The notes beneath the pieces are model-generated. The model searched no databases. It was not told the origin of the DNA and saw nothing but the letters and a program-made list of their open reading frames with translations. Below, piece by piece: positions 1 to 10,689 of a stretch of DNA of 64,000 bases. The position numbers were made by a program, and so were the translations under genes. How positions within the stretch are numbered: position 1 is the first letter of the stretch; every line of letters starts with the position of its first letter. This DNA comes from Micromonospora sp. WMMD1128 (GTDB taxonomy: Bacteria > Actinomycetota > Actinomycetes > Mycobacteriales > Micromonosporaceae): positions 186,001 through 250,000 of the forward strand of contig NZ_CP114902.1 of NCBI RefSeq assembly GCF_027497235.1, given 5' to 3'.

Positions 1-65
1 TGCAGCAGCCGCAGACCCCGGTCCAGGGTCTGTGCGGTCTCTCCCGGGCGTGCCTGCGCGTCCAC
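1..65 (-). CDS. IclR-type transcriptional regulator, N-terminal fragment (runs off window)
   Basis: Reading leftward from a GTG at 65 gives an open frame to the window edge. Its last visible residues, ETAQTLDRGLRLL, match the usual opening of IclR-family regulators, where this segment leads into the first helix of the winged helix-turn-helix domain. Only about 21 codons are visible, so the ligand-binding domain and identity cannot be checked. It is divergent from cysS with about 63 bp between the starts. Confidence 0.5.
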   Translation of the reverse strand, partial: MDAQARPGETAQTLDRGLRLL

Positions 66-128
66 AGCACGCAGCGTACGACCCGGCTCCGGCCAACCGG
101 GAAATGTGCGGACGGCTACCCTTGTGAG

Positions 129-1543
<1,415 letters not shown>

Positions 1544-1544
<1 letters not shown>

Positions 1545-2671
1545 TGGCCGGCAACTCACAGCGCCGTGGCCGGCGACTGACGCCGAAGGCAGGCGCCCCG
1601 AAGGGCACCGGTGGCAAGAACAAGGACGCCCTCGCCGGCCGGGGTCGCACCCTGCCGGCCGACGAGCGGCCCTGGCACAAGGCCTACTCCGGCACCGAGA
1701 AGCTGCCCCAGCGCACCGCCTGGAAGCAGGACAAGGAGCGCCGTGCCGCCGCCGAGGAAGGGCGCGCGCCCAAGATCGGCCAACCCGGCAGCAAGGACAC
1801 CACCTGGGGCAAGGGCGGCGGTCGGGGCGTACCCACCGTCAAGGGCCGCAGCGGCGGCGGGAAGCCCGCCGGTCGGTCCGGTGGGCCCCGGGTCGCCCCG
1901 GGCCGCAAGTCGAACCCGGCGAAGGACAGCCCGGAGTTGCTCGTCGGGCGCAACCCGGTGCTGGAGTCGCTGCGCACCCAGGTGCCGGCGACCGCGCTCT
2001 ACACCGCGCAGGGCATCGACGTCGACGACCGGGTCAAGGAGATCGTCCGCACCGCCGCCGACCGGGGCATCGCGATCCTCGAGGTCGGCCGCGCCGAGCT
2101 GGACCGGATGACCGGTGGGGTGCTGCACCAGGGCGTCGGCCTCCAGGTGCCGCCGTTCGCCTACGAGCCGTTCGACGACCTGGTCGCCGCCGCGCTGGAG
2201 CAGGCCGCCCCGCTGCTCGTCGCGCTGGACGGCGTCACCGACCCGCGCAACCTCGGCGCGGTGATCCGGTCGGCCGCCGCGTTCGGCGCGCAGGGTGTCT
2301 TCGTACCCGAGCGACGTGCCGCCGGGATCACCGCGACCGCCTGGCGGACCAGCGCCGGCGCGGCCGCGCGCGTGCCGGTCGCCCAGGTCACCAACCTGAC
2401 CCGGTCGCTCAAGGCGTGCAAGGAGGCCGGCTTCGTCGTGGTCGGCCTCGACGCCGACGGGCAGACCGACCTCTACGACCTGGAGGCCGCGGCCGGCCCG
2501 CTCGTCGTCGTGGTCGGCTCGGAGGGGCGCGGGCTGTCCCGCCTGGTCGGCGAGACCTGCGACCTGACCGTCAGCATCCCGATGGTCTCCGACGTCGAGT
2601 CGCTCAACGCCAGCGTCGCCGCCGCGGTCACCCTCGCCGAGGTCGCCCGCCGCCGGGCCGCCGAAGCCTGA
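1544..2671 (+). CDS. rlmB: 23S rRNA (guanosine-2'-O-)-methyltransferase, SpoU/TrmH family
   Basis: SPOUT-class methyltransferase that 2'-O-methylates a guanosine in the peptidyl-transferase region of 23S rRNA. The catalytic half carries the SpoU motifs: [12 protein letters not shown] (substrate-binding start), [16 protein letters not shown] (motif 1), [14 protein letters not shown] (motif 2) and [16 protein letters not shown] (motif 3, part of the trefoil knot). The first 125 or so residues are a basic, Gly/Lys/Arg-rich, probably disordered extension, as is common in actinobacterial members. The ATG at 1544 is chosen over the TTG at 1520 because GGAGAGCAGG lies just upstream and it overlaps the cysS stop. 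A strong terminator follows. Confidence 0.9.
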
Positions 2672-2682
2672 CACCGCAGACG

Positions 2683-2720
2683 AAAAGGGGCGGTCCGCCG
2701 TGACGGACCGCCCCTTTTTT
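2683..2720. terminator. Bidirectional intrinsic terminator between rlmB and the ABC ATPase gene
   Basis: An A-run, a GC-rich arm GGGGCGGTCCG, a short loop, the complementary arm CGGACCGCCCC and a T-run form a symmetrical hairpin. It can end both the rlmB transcript and the convergent ABC ATPase transcript. Confidence 0.9.
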
Positions 2721-2728
2721 CGCGTACG

Positions 2729-3820
<1,092 letters not shown>

Positions 3821-4187
3821 GATGGAGCGCTTCCTTTCACCGGCAGGAACGTGCCGGACGATCCGAGTGGAAGGAGCGACCGGCACCCAGGGTGCCGGCC
3901 CGACGGCGCGTCACCCGGGCAGCCGGAGCCGGCCCGGAGTGTCGTCCGTGTCACTGCACCGTAAACGGCTTTCGCGTTTGTGCCAAGGCGAGGAGCAGCG
4001 GGTGGGACAGCAGGGACGGACATTTCGGTCAGCGAGGCACGGCGAGGCATCAATCTCCCGGTTTTCGAAGCGATTCGACGACGATCCATCGGCCGATCCC
4101 GGTCGGGAAGGTGACGTTTTCCGTGGTCGGGAGCACTGCCGGGCGGGATTTCCGGTGGCCAGTCGCTATGCTGAGCCCGTCACACGC
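3821..4187. other. Intergenic region: promoters for the ABC ATPase and the tRNA
   Basis: There is no credible gene in these 367 bp. A GGCACC palindrome (CCGGCACC-N3-GGTGCCGG, 3880-3898) sits in the leader of the ATPase gene. A minus-strand promoter lies at 3958-3986. A TATGCT hexamer at 4168-4173 is a plausible -10 box for the tRNA about 15 bp downstream. Confidence 0.5.
3958..3986 (-). promoter_or_regulatory. Sigma70-like promoter of the ABC ATPase gene with overlapping inverted repeat
   Basis: On the minus strand TTGGCA (-35), a 17-bp spacer and TACGGT (-10) form a close match to a primary-sigma promoter, giving a leader of about 130 nt. The spacer holds AAACG-N7-CGTTT, an inverted repeat with LacI-like character, suggesting sugar-responsive repression (inference). 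Confidence 0.55.
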
Positions 4188-4264
4188 GCCCCTGTAGCTC
4201 AGCTGGCCAGAGCACTCGCCTTGTAAGCGAGATGTCGCCGGTTCGATCCCGGCCGGGGGCTCCA
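4188..4264 (+). tRNA. tRNA-Thr (anticodon TGT), CCA encoded
   Basis: The cloverleaf folds by eye: acceptor arm GCCCCTG pairs with CGGGGGC (one G-T pair), D arm GCTC...GAGC, anticodon stem CTCGC/GCGAG with loop CTTGTAA giving anticodon TGT (reads ACA), and T arm GCCGG-TTCGATC-CCGGC. A discriminator T and genomic CCA follow at 4261-4264. It lies alone, with no sign of an integrated element beside it. Confidence 0.95.
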
Positions 4265-4301
4265 ATTCCACAAGGCGTTCCCGGCCGATGGCCGTCGACG
4301 G

Positions 4302-5003
4302 TCAGACGGCCGTGTCCTGGGCGGCGCGGTCGTCGGCGGCGACGCCTGCGGTGACCGGCGCGGGCCGGAGACCCTTGACGAGCAGATAGACGCCGAGCGA
4401 GAACTCCCACACCGCGATGGGCAGGGCCGCGACCGCGGTCACCGGCGACAGCCGGTCCCACAGGTCGAACAGGACGCCGAGGTCGGCGGCCACGAGCAGG
4501 GGCGCCCCGGCGAGTCCGAGCAGCGGAAGAATGCGCGGGACCAGGCGCGACTTGTACAGCAGGGAACCCAGCAACAACGCGTTCACGGCCGGGATGAGGC
4601 TCTGGCTGAGCAGGAACATCGAGTCGTAGAGCGCGACCAGCGCCTGCCCGGTGACAAGCGCGTCCGCGCCGGCTCCGGCCCGCCGCAGGGCCACCACCGT
4701 GAGGAGGCTCGCGACGCCGACGAAGATGCCGGCGGCCTCCAGCACCCGAGCGGCGACGAAGCCCAGCGCCCGGGCCTCGCCGTACCGTTTGAGCACCGGG
4801 AACAGCGCGACGGCGGTGCCGATACAGGCGAGCGCGACGATCGTCTCGAGCAGGCCGCCGAGGGCGACCGGGGTCTCCGACCCGCTGCCGAGGAGGTAGT
4901 CCGCTTCGCGTACCGGGGCGTACAGCGTGAGGGTCGGTATCGAGACGAAGGTGAGCACGTAGCTTCCGCCCGCCACCAGCGAGGTCTTCCGCAGCGAGTC
5001 CAT
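4302..5003 (-). CDS. DUF4386 family membrane protein
   Basis: A 233-residue protein with about six hydrophobic helices (near residues 10-28, 45-67, 80-103, 125-150, 160-180, 190-212) and no enzymatic motif. The spacing and the TSLVAGGSYVLTF opening match the DUF4386 family, whose function is unknown; members lie in the cytoplasmic membrane. GGGAGGAG sits 7 bp before the ATG. It converges on the tRNA gene and is divergent from the AraC gene across a copy of the dispersed GGGGCCCC repeat. Confidence 0.8.
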   Translation of the reverse strand: MDSLRKTSLVAGGSYVLTFVSIPTLTLYAPVREADYLLGSGSETPVALGGLLETIVALACIGTAVALFPVLKRYGEARALGFVAARVLEAAGIFVGVASLLTVVALRRAGAGADALVTGQALVALYDSMFLLSQSLIPAVNALLLGSLLYKSRLVPRILPLLGLAGAPLLVAADLGVLFDLWDRLSPVTAVAALPIAVWEFSLGVYLLVKGLRPAPVTAGVAADDRAAQDTAV

Positions 5004-5161
5004 CCGGGCTCCTCCCGTGACTGTCGATCAATCGACGGTGATGATGCGGTTACCCTCCTGCGCATCGGGGTGTCGGCGAATCGGCCGCTCGGACAGTCCT
5101 CGGCGACGACGGCACCGGGCAGAACTGGGAGGCGTGACGTGGGCGCGCGAGGTGACGGGGT

Positions 5162-5213
5162 GTTAAACGGGGGCCCTTCCTATACCGAATGCGTTAACAA
5201 GGGCCCCCTCCTT
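5162..5213 (-). repeat. Dispersed GGGGCCCC/CTTAAC repeat, copy A
   Basis: Read on the minus strand this has the order shared with copies B, C and D: a GGGGGCCC block, a TTAACGC block, the centre ATTCGGTATAGG, a second GGGCCCCC block and a final TTAAC. It is the only inverted copy and sits directly against the AraC start codon, where a ribosome-binding site would be expected. Confidence 0.8.
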
Positions 5214-5215
5214 AC

Positions 5216-5617
5216 ATGAGTCGGGGGGTGGAGGAGTCGAACCGGGCCATGTTGCGGGCCCGGGACGCGATGGACCGGGCGTACGCGCACCCGCTGGACA
5301 TTCCGGCGCTGGCCCGGATCGCGCACGTGTCGCAGGCGCACTTCATCCGGACCTTCCGGGCCACGTTCGGCGAGACCCCGCACCGCTACCTGCAACGCCG
5401 TCGGGTCGAGCGGGCCATGTCGATGCTGCTGGAGACCGACCGGGACGTCACAGACATCTGCCTCGCCGTGGGCTTCGCCAGCCTCGGCACGTTCAGCCGG
5501 ACGTTCCGGCAGGTCGTCGGCGAGTCGCCGAGCGACTTCCGGCGGCACCGGTCCGCCGCGGCGAACGTGCCGAGCTGCTTCGCGAAATCCTGGACCAGAC
5601 CGAGCAGTTTTGGATAA
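5216..5617 (+). CDS. AraC-family regulator, DNA-binding domain only
   Basis: Almost the whole 133-residue product is the double helix-turn-helix module of AraC/XylS regulators: IPALARIAHVSQAHFIRTFRATFGETPHRYLQRRRVERA is the first and DICLAVGFASLGTFSRTFRQVVGESPSDFRR the second with its signature. No ligand-binding domain is present. The start is uncertain. ATG 5216 has no ribosome-binding site because repeat copy A ends just before it, while ATG 5249 has GGAGGAG about 12 bp upstream. The VOC gene follows after 35 bp on the same strand, the usual pairing in which the small AraC protein controls the glyoxalase-like gene. Confidence 0.85.
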   Translation: MSRGVEESNRAMLRARDAMDRAYAHPLDIPALARIAHVSQAHFIRTFRATFGETPHRYLQRRRVERAMSMLLETDRDVTDICLAVGFASLGTFSRTFRQVVGESPSDFRRHRSAAANVPSCFAKSWTRPSSFG

Positions 5618-5652
5618 GCAGCAGGTCAGGGGCTTGCTCTAGCGTTCGTGGC

Positions 5653-6087
5653 ATGACGATGACTTCGATTTCCCGCTCCCAGATCTACGTGCTCGACCAG
5701 GACGAGGCGCTCGACTTCTATGTCGGCAAGCTGGGCATGGAGGTGAACACCGACCAGGATCTCGGCTTCATGCGCTGGTTGACGGTGAACGTGCCGGGCG
5801 ACCCCGCGCGGGAGATCCTGCTGGAGAAGCCCGGCCCGCCGGCGCTGGACCCGAAGACCGCCGAGCAGGTGCGGGAGCTGCTCACCAAGGGCGCCGCCGG
5901 CGGCTTCCTGTTCCTCACCACCGACGACGCGCACAAGGCGTACGCGGATCTGGTCGCCAAGGGCGTGGACGTGACCGACGAGCCGACCGACCGGCCGTAC
6001 GGGATCGACTTCGGCATCCGCGACCCGTTCGGCAACCGGATCCGGATCGGCCAGATGCACCCGCGGGAGCAGTGGGCGAACGGCTGA
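5653..6087 (+). CDS. VOC (glyoxalase/bleomycin-resistance fold) protein
   Basis: A 144-residue single-subunit vicinal-oxygen-chelate protein. It starts with the beta-alpha pattern SQIYVLDQDEALDFYVGKLGMEV, and the second module ends in the typical YGIDFGIRDPFGNRIRIGQ. A glutamate in REILLEKP and acidic residues in the second repeat could bind metal. The substrate is unknown: members include glyoxalase I, dioxygenases and antibiotic-binding proteins. It is probably co-transcribed with the AraC gene upstream. A perfect 10-bp inverted repeat follows the stop. Confidence 0.85.
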   Translation: MTMTSISRSQIYVLDQDEALDFYVGKLGMEVNTDQDLGFMRWLTVNVPGDPAREILLEKPGPPALDPKTAEQVRELLTKGAAGGFLFLTTDDAHKAYADLVAKGVDVTDEPTDRPYGIDFGIRDPFGNRIRIGQMHPREQWANG

Positions 6088-6103
6088 CCGCGGGGCAGCG
6101 GGC

Positions 6104-6137
6104 ATCGGGAGGGGCGACTAGGGTCGGCCCTCCCGAT
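6104..6137 (+). terminator. Hairpin after the VOC gene
   Basis: ATCGGGAGGG, a 14-nt loop and CCCTCCCGAT form a perfect 10-bp stem between the VOC stop and the next start. There is no T-tract. It is most likely a terminator, but could act in the leader of the following gene. Confidence 0.5.
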
Positions 6138-6154
6138 CCATGGTGAGGTGACAG

Positions 6155-6766
6155 ATGCCCAGCCGGCTGCTGTTCCTGGCCCGACACGGCGAGCAGGACG
6201 GGGCCGAGGTGGAGGGGAACACCGGCCTCTCCGCGCGGGGCCGGCGGCAGGCGGCCCTCCTCGGCGAGCGGCTGAGCGGGGCGCGGATCGACGCGGTGCA
6301 CCACGGGCCGCTGCTGCGGGCCGCGGAGACCGCCGAGTTGGTCGTCGCCGCGCTTCCCGGCGTACCCGTGCACTGCTCCGACAGCGTGGGTGACCACCTG
6401 CCCCACGACACGGATCCGGCCGGCCTGCCGGCGGCGTACGCCCGGATGTTGGCCGGCTACGACGCGGCCGAGCGGGCCGACGGGCCGCGCCGGACGGCGG
6501 AGGCCGTGGCGCGTTTCGCGGCCGTGCCGGCCGAGGGTGACGTACGCGAGCTGGTGGTGACGCACAGCTTCCTGATCGCCTGGTTGGTGCGGCACGCCCT
6601 GGACGCGCCGGAGCGGCGTTGGCTCGGCCTGGGCCTGCACAACGCGGGGTTGACCGTGATCCGCTTCAGTGCCGGCGGCCCACCGAACCTGATCGCGGTC
6701 AACGACGTCGCGCACCTGCCGCCGGAGCTGCGCGGCACCGGCATGCCGCCGGACTTCGTCTTCTAG
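6155..6766 (+). CDS. Histidine phosphatase superfamily protein (phosphoglycerate-mutase-like)
   Basis: The N-terminal RHGE motif (LLFLARHGEQDG, about residues 5-16) contains the phosphorylated catalytic histidine. LSARGRRQAALLGERL, a conserved arginine in GPLLRAAETAEL and the second catalytic histidine in ELVVTHSFLIAWLV complete the active site of this superfamily. At 203 residues it fits the single-domain branch. The substrate cannot be inferred: the family includes sugar-phosphate, nucleotide and protein phosphatases. The stop codon shares the palindrome CTAG with the stop of the convergent lipoprotein gene. Confidence 0.85.
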   Translation: MPSRLLFLARHGEQDGAEVEGNTGLSARGRRQAALLGERLSGARIDAVHHGPLLRAAETAELVVAALPGVPVHCSDSVGDHLPHDTDPAGLPAAYARMLAGYDAAERADGPRRTAEAVARFAAVPAEGDVRELVVTHSFLIAWLVRHALDAPERRWLGLGLHNAGLTVIRFSAGGPPNLIAVNDVAHLPPELRGTGMPPDFVF

Positions 6767-7224
6767 CCGGTCGCGCGGGTGAGCAGGCCGACCACCTCGG
6801 CGGTGGCGGCCGGCGGGGTGGCCTGCGGCGGGCAGTCCACGTACGAACTCGTGGTCGAGCCGATGGTGAGCCGGTAGTTGAAAGCGTCGGCGCACATGGT
6901 CGCCGGCACGGTGACGGCGGCCTCGGCGGTCAGCCGGGGGTCGGCGGTGAGCTGCCGCAGCCGGTCGAGTTCGGCCTCGGTGAGTTGGCCGTCGCGGGCG
7001 GTGCCGGACCGGTCGGTCCTGGTCCAGCTCCCGTCGGGCCGCACGGTGATGGTGTCGGTGAGCCCGACGATGCCACCGGATTTCACGAGCGTCACGTTGA
7101 CGCCGGGCGCGGGGGCGGGCGTGGCGACCGGGCCGACGGGCGCCGGTGTGTCGGCACGGGCGCAGCCGGCGAGCGGGGTGAGGATGACGGCGACGGCGGC
7201 CGCCATGGCGGGGGCTGCTCTCAT
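6763..7224 (-). CDS. Secreted lipoprotein of unknown function (paralogue of the gene at 57987)
   Basis: A signal peptide ends in the lipobox LAGC, so the mature protein should be lipid-anchored outside the membrane. The mature part has the pattern VTLVKSGGIVGLTDTITV...GSW, a leucine-rich ELDRLRQLTADP segment, a lone cysteine, YRLTI, a CPP motif and a final EVVGLLTRAT. The same pattern in the same order recurs in the lipoprotein at 57987-58496. No catalytic motif is visible. The stop overlaps the convergent phosphatase stop by 3 bp. Confidence 0.75.
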   Translation of the reverse strand: MRAAPAMAAAVAVILTPLAGCARADTPAPVGPVATPAPAPGVNVTLVKSGGIVGLTDTITVRPDGSWTRTDRSGTARDGQLTEAELDRLRQLTADPRLTAEAAVTVPATMCADAFNYRLTIGSTTSSYVDCPPQATPPAATAEVVGLLTRATG

Positions 7225-7393
7225 ACCGATCGGACGCGCGACGGGGCCACCTGGTTCCCACCCACCGCGCCTCCCTCATCCGTTCGGTCAGTGTCTCGGA
7301 CGGGAAACCGCCGATCTCTTTCACGCCCTTCGATGTCTCAGCTATATCTACATCAGTGACTACCCCCGTCACAACTTCCTTCCAGGAGGGCCC

Positions 7394-9787
7394 GTGAAAA
7401 GAACCGTCGCCGCCGCCAGCGCAGCGCTGCTCACCAGCAGCGTGCTGGCCTGCGTCACCACCACGGCGCACGCGGCAGCACCTAGCGCCGCAAACCCCGA
7501 GCCCGCCGCCGCGGCCCGGGCCGACAGCCTGCTCCGTGCCAACCCCGGTGCCGTCCAGGGCGCCAGCGGGGAGGCGTACCAGGCCGTCCGCACCAAGGTC
7601 GACCCCTCCGGGGCGGCCCACACCCGATACTCCCGCACCTACCACGGCCTGCGGGTCTACGGCGGTGACTTCGTCGTCCACACCGCCCCGAACGGCACCA
7701 TGGCCGGCACCTCGGTCGGCCTGTCCGCCCCGCTCACCCTGGGCACCACCGCAAAGGTCGGCGCGGCGGCGGCCAAGGCCAGCGCACGCAAGGCGTTCAC
7801 CGGCAGCCTCACCTCCGTCGGCGCGCCCGAACTCTTCGTCGACGCCACGAGCGGCAAGGGCCGGCTGGCCTGGGAAACCGTCGCCACCGGGTGGAAGGCG
7901 GACAAGCAGACGCCGTCGAAGCTGCACGTCGTCACCGACGCCACCACCGGCAAGGTCATCGGCTCGTACGACGAGATCGAGTCGGTGCTCGGCAGCGGCC
8001 AGGGCATCTACACCGGCTCGGTGAGCATCGACACGACGCTCTCCGGCAGCACCTACCAGATGATCGACCCGTCGCACGGCAACGGCCGCACCTGCGACAT
8101 GAACAACGGCACCTCGAGCTGCACCACGTTCACCGACGCCGACAACGTGTGGGGCAACGGCGCCAACTCCAACCGGCAGTCCGCCGCCGTGGACGCCCAC
8201 TTCGGCGCCGCGAAGACGTTCGACTACTTCAAGAACGTCCACGGGCGCAACGGCATCTTCGGCAACGGCCAGGGCGTGCCGAGCCGGGTGCACTACGGCA
8301 ACAACTACGTCAACGCGTTCTGGGACGGCGCCCAGATGACCTACGGCGACGGGTCGGGCAACTCCCGCCCGCTGGTCTCGCTCGACGTGGCCGGGCACGA
8401 GATGAGCCACGGCGTCACCGAGGCGCTGTCCGGCCTGAACTACTCCGGTGAGGCCGGTGGCCTCAACGAGTCGACGAGCGACATCTTCGGCAACATGATG
8501 GAGTTCTACGCCGCCGCGCCGAGCGACCCGGGCGACTACCAGGTCGGCGAGAAGATCAACATCAACGGCAACGGTACGCCGCTGCGCTACATGTACAACC
8601 CGTCGCTGGACGGCTCGTCCGACTCCTGCTGGTCCACCAGCACGAAGAACAAGGACGTGCACTACTCCTCCGGCGTCGGCAACCACTTCTACTTCAACCT
8701 GGCCGAGGGCACCGGCTCGACCGCGTACGGCACGTCGCCGGTCTGCGGTTCGGCACCGGCGGTCACCGGGATCGGCCGCGCCAAGGCGGAGAAGATCTGG
8801 TACCGGGCGCTCGACGTGTACTTCACCTCGAACACCACGTACGTGAACAACACCACCCCGTCGAACACCGCCCGCGCGTACACCCTGCGGGCGGCGACCG
8901 ACCTGTACGGCAACTGCTCCACCGAGTACAAGACCGTGCAGGCGGCGTGGACCGCGGTGAACGTCGCCGGCAGCGACGCGCCGTGCAGCTCCACCGGCAA
9001 CGACTTCTCCGTCTCGCTCTCCCCGACCGCCGGGTCGGTGACCGCGGGCGGTTCCGTCTCCGCCACCGTCGCCACGGCCACCACCAGCGGGTCCGCGCAG
9101 ACCGTGACGTTCTCCGCGTCCGGCCTGCCGAGCGGCGCCACCGCGTCGTTCAGCCCCGCCTCGGTGACCTCCGGCGGCTCGTCCACCCTCACCATCGCCA
9201 CCAGCTCGGGCACCCCGTCCGGCACCTACTCGGTGACGGTCACCGGCAGCGCCACGTCGGGCACGAAGACCGCCACGTACTCGCTCACCGTCAGCGGCGG
9301 CAGCGGCGGCTGCACCGGCGCGGGCCAGAAGCTCGGCAACCCGGGCTTCGAGACCGGCACCAGCCCGTGGACCGGCACCACCGGCACGATCGGCTCCTAC
9401 AGCGGTCAGTCGGCGCACAGCGGCACCCGGTTCTCCTGGCTGAACGGCTACGGCTACCGCAGCAACGAGAACATCGCGCAGTCGGTGAGCCTGCCGTCGG
9501 GCTGCTCGACCTATAACTTCAGCTTCTGGCTGCACGTCGACTCGGCGGAGAGCACGACGAGCGTGCAGTACGACAAGCTGACCGTGCAGGTGCTCAGCTC
9601 CTCCGGCTCCGTGCTGGCGACGCTGGCGACCTACTCGAACCTGAACAAGGCCACCGGCTACAGCCAGAAGTCCTTCTCCCTGGCCTCCTACGCCGGGCAG
9701 ACGGTCACGCTGAAGTTCACCGGCACCGAGGACGTCTCGCTGCAAACCTCGTTCGTCATCGACGACACCGCGGTCGACGTCTCCTGA
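7394..9787 (+). CDS. Secreted M4-family (thermolysin-like) metallopeptidase with C-terminal accessory domains
   Basis: An extracellular zinc endopeptidase made as a preproenzyme. The GTG at 7394 (upstream CCAGGAGGG) opens a signal peptide of about 27 residues cut near AHAA. A fungalysin/thermolysin propeptide region follows (about residues 50-200), then the M4 domain with HEMSH (H335, E336, H339) and NESTSD giving the third zinc ligand E359, 24 residues after H335 as in thermolysin. After about residue 540 comes an Ig-like beta domain (FSVSLSPTAGSVTAGG to TYSLTVSGG). A beta-sandwich follows, opening NPGFETGTSPWTG and resembling galactose-binding or pre-peptidase C-terminal domains, likely for substrate attachment. 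A hairpin terminator follows. Confidence 0.92.
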   Translation: MKRTVAAASAALLTSSVLACVTTTAHAAAPSAANPEPAAAARADSLLRANPGAVQGASGEAYQAVRTKVDPSGAAHTRYSRTYHGLRVYGGDFVVHTAPNGTMAGTSVGLSAPLTLGTTAKVGAAAAKASARKAFTGSLTSVGAPELFVDATSGKGRLAWETVATGWKADKQTPSKLHVVTDATTGKVIGSYDEIESVLGSGQGIYTGSVSIDTTLSGSTYQMIDPSHGNGRTCDMNNGTSSCTTFTDADNVWGNGANSNRQSAAVDAHFGAAKTFDYFKNVHGRNGIFGNGQGVPSRVHYGNNYVNAFWDGAQMTYGDGSGNSRPLVSLDVAGHEMSHGVTEALSGLNYSGEAGGLNESTSDIFGNMMEFYAAAPSDPGDYQVGEKININGNGTPLRYMYNPSLDGSSDSCWSTSTKNKDVHYSSGVGNHFYFNLAEGTGSTAYGTSPVCGSAPAVTGIGRAKAEKIWYRALDVYFTSNTTYVNNTTPSNTARAYTLRAATDLYGNCSTEYKTVQAAWTAVNVAGSDAPCSSTGNDFSVSLSPTAGSVTAGGSVSATVATATTSGSAQTVTFSASGLPSGATASFSPASVTSGGSSTLTIATSSGTPSGTYSVTVTGSATSGTKTATYSLTVSGGSGGCTGAGQKLGNPGFETGTSPWTGTTGTIGSYSGQSAHSGTRFSWLNGYGYRSNENIAQSVSLPSGCSTYNFSFWLHVDSAESTTSVQYDKLTVQVLSSSGSVLATLATYSNLNKATGYSQKSFSLASYAGQTVTLKFTGTEDVSLQTSFVIDDTAVDVS

Positions 9788-9804
9788 CCTGACCGCCCGA
9801 CCCC

Positions 9805-9845
9805 GGGGCCCGGCAGCCACCCCACGCGGATGGTCGCCGGGCCCC
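9805..9845 (+). terminator. Hairpin after the metallopeptidase gene
   Basis: GGGGCCCGGC and GCCGGGCCCC form a perfect 10-bp stem around a 21-nt loop just after the stop. No T-run follows, as is common for high-GC actinobacterial terminators. Confidence 0.55.
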
Positions 9846-9864
9846 GCCCGTTACGGTCGGAGTC

Positions 9865-10626
9865 ATGTCCGACGCGGAGCTGACCGTCACCGTGACCGGC
9901 CCGGTGGCGACCGTGGTGATCCGCAACCCGGCCCGCCGCAACGCCATGACCCCGGCCATGTGGCGGCACCTCCCGGTGCTGCTCGACGGCCTGGAGGCCG
10001 ACCCGACGGTACGGGCGCTCGTGCTCACCGGCGCGGACGGCACGTTCTGCGCCGGTGCCGACCTCGGTGACCTGGACGAGCTGCTGGACGCCGGTGACGG
10101 CAGCATCGCGGTGGCCGCCGAGGAACGGCTCGCCGCGTTCGGCCGCCCCACCGTGGCCGCGATCGAGGGCGCCTGCGTCGGCGGCGGCTGCCAGCTCGCC
10201 GTCGCCTGCGACCTGCGCCTCGCCGCGGCGGACGCCCGCTTCGGCGTACCCCCGGCCCGGCTCGGCCTGGTCTATCCCGCGCCGACCACCCGCCGGCTGG
10301 CCGGCCTGGTCGGGCCGGCCGCGGCCAAGCACCTGCTCTTCACCGGCGACCTGGTCGACGCCGAGCGGGCGCTGCGGATCGGCCTGGTCGACGAGGTGCT
10401 GCCGGCCGGCGCGCTCGCCGGCCGGGTGGCGGCGTTGACCGCCACCATCGCCGGGCGGTCCCGGCTCACCGTGACCGCCGCGAAGGAGATCGTCGACGGC
10501 CGCGCCGACGCCGACCGGATCGCCTGGTGGCACGCCCAGGTGCGGGCCAGCGGCGAGGCCCGCGAGGGGGTGGCGGCGGCAAACGAGCGCCGCCCCCCGC
10601 GCTTCCGCTGGACCCCGCCGGGTTGA
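9865..10626 (+). CDS. Enoyl-CoA hydratase/isomerase family protein
   Basis: Crotonase-fold enzyme, probably acting on a CoA thioester. The oxyanion-hole segments are visible as NPARRNAMTPAMW and ADGTFCAGADLGDL (early) and AAIEGACVGGGCQLAVACDLRLAAADARFGVPPARLGL (middle), ending in the usual trimerisation helices with KEIVDGRADADR. Length (253 aa) is standard. The glutamate that defines true hydratases is not at an obvious position in PARLGLVYPA, so substrate and reaction are open. It stands alone, with no beta-oxidation partners nearby. Confidence 0.85.
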   Translation: MSDAELTVTVTGPVATVVIRNPARRNAMTPAMWRHLPVLLDGLEADPTVRALVLTGADGTFCAGADLGDLDELLDAGDGSIAVAAEERLAAFGRPTVAAIEGACVGGGCQLAVACDLRLAAADARFGVPPARLGLVYPAPTTRRLAGLVGPAAAKHLLFTGDLVDAERALRIGLVDEVLPAGALAGRVAALTATIAGRSRLTVTAAKEIVDGRADADRIAWWHAQVRASGEAREGVAAANERRPPRFRWTPPG

Positions 10627-10689
10627 TCGTCGCCCGCCCCCGGACGCCCGCCCGGCCGGGCCGTAGCGGTGGGTGGAACGGCATGGACG

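Noticed and set aside
4188..5003. tRNA-Thr as an integration site of a mobile element
   Set aside because: No integrase, no direct repeat of the tRNA 3' end and ordinary neighbours downstream.
5915..9820. 1301-codon open frame on the minus strand
   Set aside because: It is antisense to the VOC, phosphatase and M4 protease genes. Its product is Arg/Gly/Ala/Val-rich without domains, the usual mirror of GC-biased codons.
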